NCBI GenBank assembly: GCA_903813345.2
Contig: CAIIXF020000011.1
Coordinates: 19,267,754 to 19,327,753, forward strand
From: Owenia fusiformis
Lineage: Eukaryota; Annelida; Polychaeta; Sabellida; Oweniidae
DNA length: 60,000 bases
Direction of reading: 5' to 3'
In this document: piece after piece, positions 39,101 through 45,100 of the stretch
How positions within the stretch are numbered: the stretch's first letter is position 1
How the letters are laid out: each line of letters begins with the position of its first letter
The notes under the pieces: model-generated
What the model was told of the DNA's origin: nothing
Database searches by the model: none
Seen by the model: only the letters and a program-made list of their open reading frames with translations
Program-made: the position numbers and the translations under genes

Positions 39101-42100
39101 CATGATTAGAAATCAGAGAGTGGACACAAGTAGGATATACCAGTTCTGTGCTGCTATAAATCCATGTTGTAATATATATATTTTCTTTTTTCATAAATTA
39201 TTTTTCACTCTGAGGTACTGGAAGCAAGGATAATATACCAGTCTTCATGTAAATTCTTTCATAATGTTCTAGATATATTAACACTGCAATAGTGTTACAT
39301 ATTAAATAGGATTTCACATTGGAAATAATGTATTCTTCTCTATTTTAGGCAGGAAATGCAGTGGAAGCCCCAGGGTGAGAAAAGGATGACTGGGGGTCAA
39401 AACTTTGGTCAGCAAGGCCTAGCCCCACAGACCATGGCCCCTCAACAACCTGCTGGGGCAGGCTGGGGCCAGCCTCAGCAACAAGCGCCACCTATGGGAT
39501 TCCAACCAATGGTAAATACCTTTTGTGTTAAAAGTATAAGTGTTGTAGAGTTAATACATTGTTGTCAGTATGGTCATGTTTTAGAATATGTAATAGGTTA
39601 GAAAATAGTAAGATTTGGATTCATAAAAAAAGAAACTTTGTTAACTCTGAATATTATGTACAGGAGAATCAAACATTTACCAGTTTTCTCCATGGGTTGT
39701 CTCACTTTGATGAATTCTCTACAGTTTTTGAAAAATAACAATTTCTCAACTCAGTGCAAATGTAAATATTAAACTCTCAGCTGAGCGTAATTGGATTTTC
39801 ATGTGGGTACAAAGTTAGGATCACCAAATGTACATGCATGGCCAGATTGATTGTCCTTGGTATGCCTTGCCATTCAATTTTGAATAAAGTTTTCCATGTA
39901 TTTGTCCAGTAAAATCCAAAATTACTGAAGTTCTCATTTTATCCAAGACCCTAGCAATCACTATATAATAAGTTTGCAGGATTATTTCTTCAAGAGGGTG
40001 CTTTGTTTTGTTTTTATTTTCATCACAATTTGTTGAAATATGCAAATTATTTATGATTTTTATCATTTTTGAATGGGTACAGAGGATTTCAATGCGTTCT
40101 ACCCTATTTTCAAAATCTCAAACTAGTGCGGCTCACCCACTTTGACAAGCTCTGTATTTGTTTATGATCACTTTTTATGTCACCACCAAAAGTGGTGACA
40201 TATTGTTATGGTCTCCGTTTTTTTATGTCACCACCAAAAGTGGTGACATATTGTTATGGTCTCCGTTTTTTTGCGACGGCGTCCGGCGGTTGGTGGTTGG
40301 AGGTTGGCGTCCGGCGTCTGTAACAATTTCTTACAACTTCCTATAACTTAACAAATACTGTTTAGATTGAGTTCAATTTTTTTCTAAATCATCTACATGT
40401 TCTCAGAAGTTCAAATCTGACTTTAGATTTGACATTTGACCTTCAATGACCTTCTCAAGGTCAAAAAGGTCTTTTTTCAACTTGCTTCACATTGACTAAA
40501 TTTTTTTTCAAAATCATCTACATGTTCTCAGAAATTCAAATCTGACATTAGATTTGACTTTAGATTTGACATTTGACCTTCAAATCTGACTTTAGATTTG
40601 ACATTTGACCTTCAATGACCTTCTCAAGGTCAAAAAAGGTCAAAAAGGTCTGTTTTCAACTTGCTTCAAATTGACTAAAAAAAATTTTCAAAATCATCTA
40701 AGTGTTCTCAGAAATTCAAATCTGACTAGATTTGACCTAAGATTTGACATTTGACCTTCAATGTCCTTCTCAAAGTCAAAAAAGGTCAAAAAGGTCTTTT
40801 TTCAACTTGCTTCAAATTGACTAATTTTTTTTTCAAAATTATCTACATGTTTTCAGAAATTCAAATCTGACTTTAGATTTGACATTTGACCTTCAATGAC
40901 CTTTTCAATGTCAAAAAAGGTCAAAAAGGTATTTTTTCATCTTGCTTCAAATTGACCAAATCTTTTTTTCAAAATCATCTACATGTTCTCAGGAATTCAA
41001 ATATGACTTTAGATTTGACTTTAGATTTGACATTTGACCTTCAATGACCTTCTCAAGGTCAAAAAAGGTCAAAAAGGTCTTTTTTCAACTTGCTTCAAAT
41101 TGACTAATTTTTTTTTCAAAATCATCTACATGTTCTCAGAAATTCAAATCTGACTTTAGATTTGACATTTGACCTTTAATGACCTTCTCAAGGTCAAAAA
41201 AGGTCAAAAAGGTCTGTTTTCAACTTGCTTCAAATTGACCAAATTTTTTTTTCAAAATCATCTACATCTTTTCAGAAGTTCAAATTTGACTTTACAAGTT
41301 CTCAGAAGTTCAAATCTGACTTTAGATTTGACCTTTGACCTTCAATGACCTTCTCAAGGTCAAAAAGGTCTTTTTTCAACTTGCTTCAAATTGACTAATT
41401 TTTTTTTCAAAATCATCTACATGTTCTCAGAAGTTCAAATCTGACTTTAGATTTGACATTTGACCTTCAATGACCTTTTCAAGGTCAAAAAGGTCTTTTT
41501 TCAACTTGCTTCAAATTTACTTAATTTTTTTTTCAAAATCATCTACATGTTCTCAGAAGTTCAAATCTGACTTTACATTTGACATTTGACCTTCAATGAC
41601 CTTCTCAATGTCAAAAAAAGTCAAAGAGGTATTTTTTCAACTTGCTTTAAATTGACCAAATTGTTTTAGGTGGTGACATTTTGTCATGTTAATGCCTTGT
41701 TATTATGTTGTTTTTGTTATGATGTTTCAGGGTTATAACAATATGTACAATTACAATGCAATGCAGGTAGAGATTTATGTTTCATATGTTGCTGGTACAT
41801 ATGTTGATATCCTTTATACGACATCAATATTGCAATAATCTTATCTTACATTTTTTGGGGCTTGGGTGCAAACTTAGGACCACCAACTGTAGAAAATGGT
41901 GGAAATCGCAATTGGGTGCAATTCTGAAATTGCATTTTTGGCTGAGTACAAGTTTGGATCACCAAATGTACAACCATGCCCAGCCTGATTGCCCTTGGTA
42001 TGCCTGGTCAATCAATTTTAGCTATTTTGTCTTCAAATTGATAATATTGTCAACAAATAGGCAACTTTGGCATCATTACCAATCCTGTCTATCATGCTGG

Positions 42101-45100
42101 AATAATTTTACAATCGTGATTGTTTATCGTCATTTTGCAATATTGATGTTTTTGTACCATTGCTGCAAGGCCCTCAGGAATTGTTCAGCAATGTGCAAAA
42201 AGTTATTGGATATCAGCATATGTTACTTCAAATTTTTATTTGTATTTTTTTCTTGCTTTTAACAATTTCTTGCATTTCATAGAATTTGGGAGTGCTCGTC
42301 TTTTAAGTTTCTTATTCCTGGTGTCTTGTTATTTTTCCACTTTATCTTTCCTGGTGCATCTTCGTATAATTAAATAGTTCTTCCTTTTGTTTGTATGAAC
42401 CCATCGTAATATACAGGGTGATCAATAAATAAGGTAAAAGTATCTGGCATTTCTTCAGATTTTACCCAATCCTCATAAAATCTGCACAGAATAATGTTCA
42501 AACATTATTGAATTGATATATTAAGCTACAGATCAAAGTGATGTGATTGGGTGAAGTTATAGTTGCCATAGCAACAGAAAGCATGAAGACCCGGGGCAAC
42601 TATCAAAAACTAAATTTTCAGTCGAAACACTTTTGATAATATATTTCAAATTGCAATTAAAATGGCATTTCATATTCTTATTTCATACTTCATATCTGCT
42701 ACTTAATGTCCTTTGTTTTTAACATTATAGTTCATGTCTTCTACTCCAGTCTTTGAACACCTTTTAAACCCATTTTCATATAGCCTGCACATTTTCAAGA
42801 TAGCTGACTTCAAGTCTTCCCATGAGAAACTTCCTCAACTCCCTCTTCAGCTCACCGGTATGAAGGTAAATCATAAGGGGACAAGTCAGGAGAGTATAGT
42901 ACATGACCTAACAGTGGGAAAACCAGTGCTTTAATGGTTTGTACCGTGAGAATAGCATTGTGAGATGGAGCATTATCCCAGTGCAACGCGAAACGTTTTG
43001 CAGGCCTCTTAGTCTTAGCTTCTTCCTCTTTTCTCTCATCAAATCTCTTCTGTGGGTATTGTTTTCATCATTGACATGTGTCATAGACTTTCTATGATCA
43101 CATCAGTTTTCATTATATATTAATCTTTTCTGTGACATCAAACAACAATTTGCAAGAAATAATAAGTAATAATGTAAACAAAGTATTAAAACAATTGATG
43201 GTTGCACCCACGTTTATTTCCTTTCAGTTTGAAAAAGATGTGCTTTTTATCATTTTTGTCCAAATTGGATGCAATGAAATTGCCCCGGGTACTCCCGAGT
43301 CCAGTTGCCATAGTAACTATAATATTAACCAATCAAATGGCAGAAGTTATATATTTATATGTTTAAATTTAGAAATGTACAAGGTATATTCTGACCAAAT
43401 TTCAGGATGTTTGGACCGATATTTACAAAATGCCAGATACTTTTACCTTATTTATTGATCACCCTGTATACATGTAACAAGCATATTACTAAATGAACAG
43501 ATATATGTCATATTCTCCTAAAATTGAAGAGGTTAGGTGATCCCCAAGTGAATGTACATGTTTGAATGTGGTTTGTAGGATGGCATATTTACTTTAGCCA
43601 GTGAAGTTAAAAATTATACAACATGCGAGATGAGGTTTACAAACTCTGAGCTTACTATGCTGATTTAGAATTTTATGTAGAATCATAGGCTGCCATATTT
43701 TTTTATTTAGTAATTTTGTAGTACCATTTACATCGGCACATTATCCCACTGAACAAAGTTTTGAGTAGGGATATAGAGCAACGTTTGTCTGTCCATCCAT
43801 TTAGTGAATTCAGGCAATAGCTGAAATATCACTTATCATGTTGTCAGGTACTTTAATAGACTGATGCCTAATGGGAATGAGACCTCTCCTCAAGAATAAA
43901 TTTTCAAAATGGCTACCACTTTTGGTAAAAATCATTGATAACTCAAACAGTGTTCCAAATAAGTTTTTTTCACTTTGTAAAACATGAGACATTAAAAAAC
44001 TGGTCAGTGCAAAAAAAACCAACGAAGGTGTTTTGAATTGTATTCACAATTTTAGTTGAAAAAGATCTGGCAAATTTGTTAAAACCCTTGCATACTTTTT
44101 TTTATTTTTTTTTATTTATTTATTTATTAATTAAAAAACCCTTGCATACTTCATGCCTGGTCACGTCCATAAGGACAGTCCTCTTCCTTTGTTTTATTAA
44201 AGAAGGATGAAAAAGGTGAACTATTATAAAATCTCATTTCCTTACCAATCCCAGCGCATGTCTACAACTTATGTAAAAGTTGCCTAAGGAGGTTTGAAAA
44301 GGCAGAATTACAAATATGGCCACCTTCATCCTTTTTGTTTAATTGAATTGAGTATCAATTGTCATCTTGCGGCACTGAGCAAGACATCAACAGTCTATTT
44401 TAAAGCATTATTTCCTAGCTTAAAACTTAGGTTTCTTTTATTTTATTATAAACAATATTATAGACAATAGCTGGAAAAGGTCATCTCTGTGCATCATGCT
44501 TCGTATATAAACAATCTAGAAAGAAAGTCTCGCAATCTCTAATCAAGAAGCTATTTCCAAAAATAGTCTCAAAATTCATAATGGTATACATTTTCCATTT
44601 TGAGGGCAATGGTTATTCAAAATGAATTTATATGTCACGAAATAGTTTTTGCTAAAAGGAGACACTACTACTGCCTGGACACTTCTGTCGTGAAATTTCG
44701 AAATGAGTGATTTGATCAGTGGGATTTACTACTTTGTAGAGTAGCTGTATTTCTAGTTTTAGTCTGGGTCTAGTCGAGAATACATTTCTTTCTTTGCCCA
44801 TTTAGGTAGGATGAAATGCATCGCCAAATTATGTAGTTTTATGACTCACTTTTCAGGCACTCATTTTTTTTTCAGGTATTCATTCTTAAAGTACTACTAA
44901 TAGTTAGAAGTATTAACCTTTCTAGGATTGCATAGTGTTTTAGTAACATATTGATATGCACGGCTGAATGGATTAATGGCTGATTTCACCAAATAAAACC
45001 ATCTTTCAAAATCACCATTGATATTTCCTGGAAATTACTGAAATGGCCCAGGTTATATTGTAATTATCATGGTCTGTTTTAATCTTTTATCTTACATATT

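Larger units (their letters stand above)
34468..39348 (+). other. PICALM intron, 4.9 kb
   Basis: Holds the MITE at 34529-34671, the second family A element at 35931-37643 and three further small TIR elements between 37714 and 38841. No coding exon seen. Confidence 0.75.

Noticed and set aside
41777-42262. 161-residue plus-strand open frame in a PICALM intron
   Set aside because: Cys/Phe/Leu-rich translation of AT-rich DNA with no motif. It overlaps a dispersed repeat also found at 39803.
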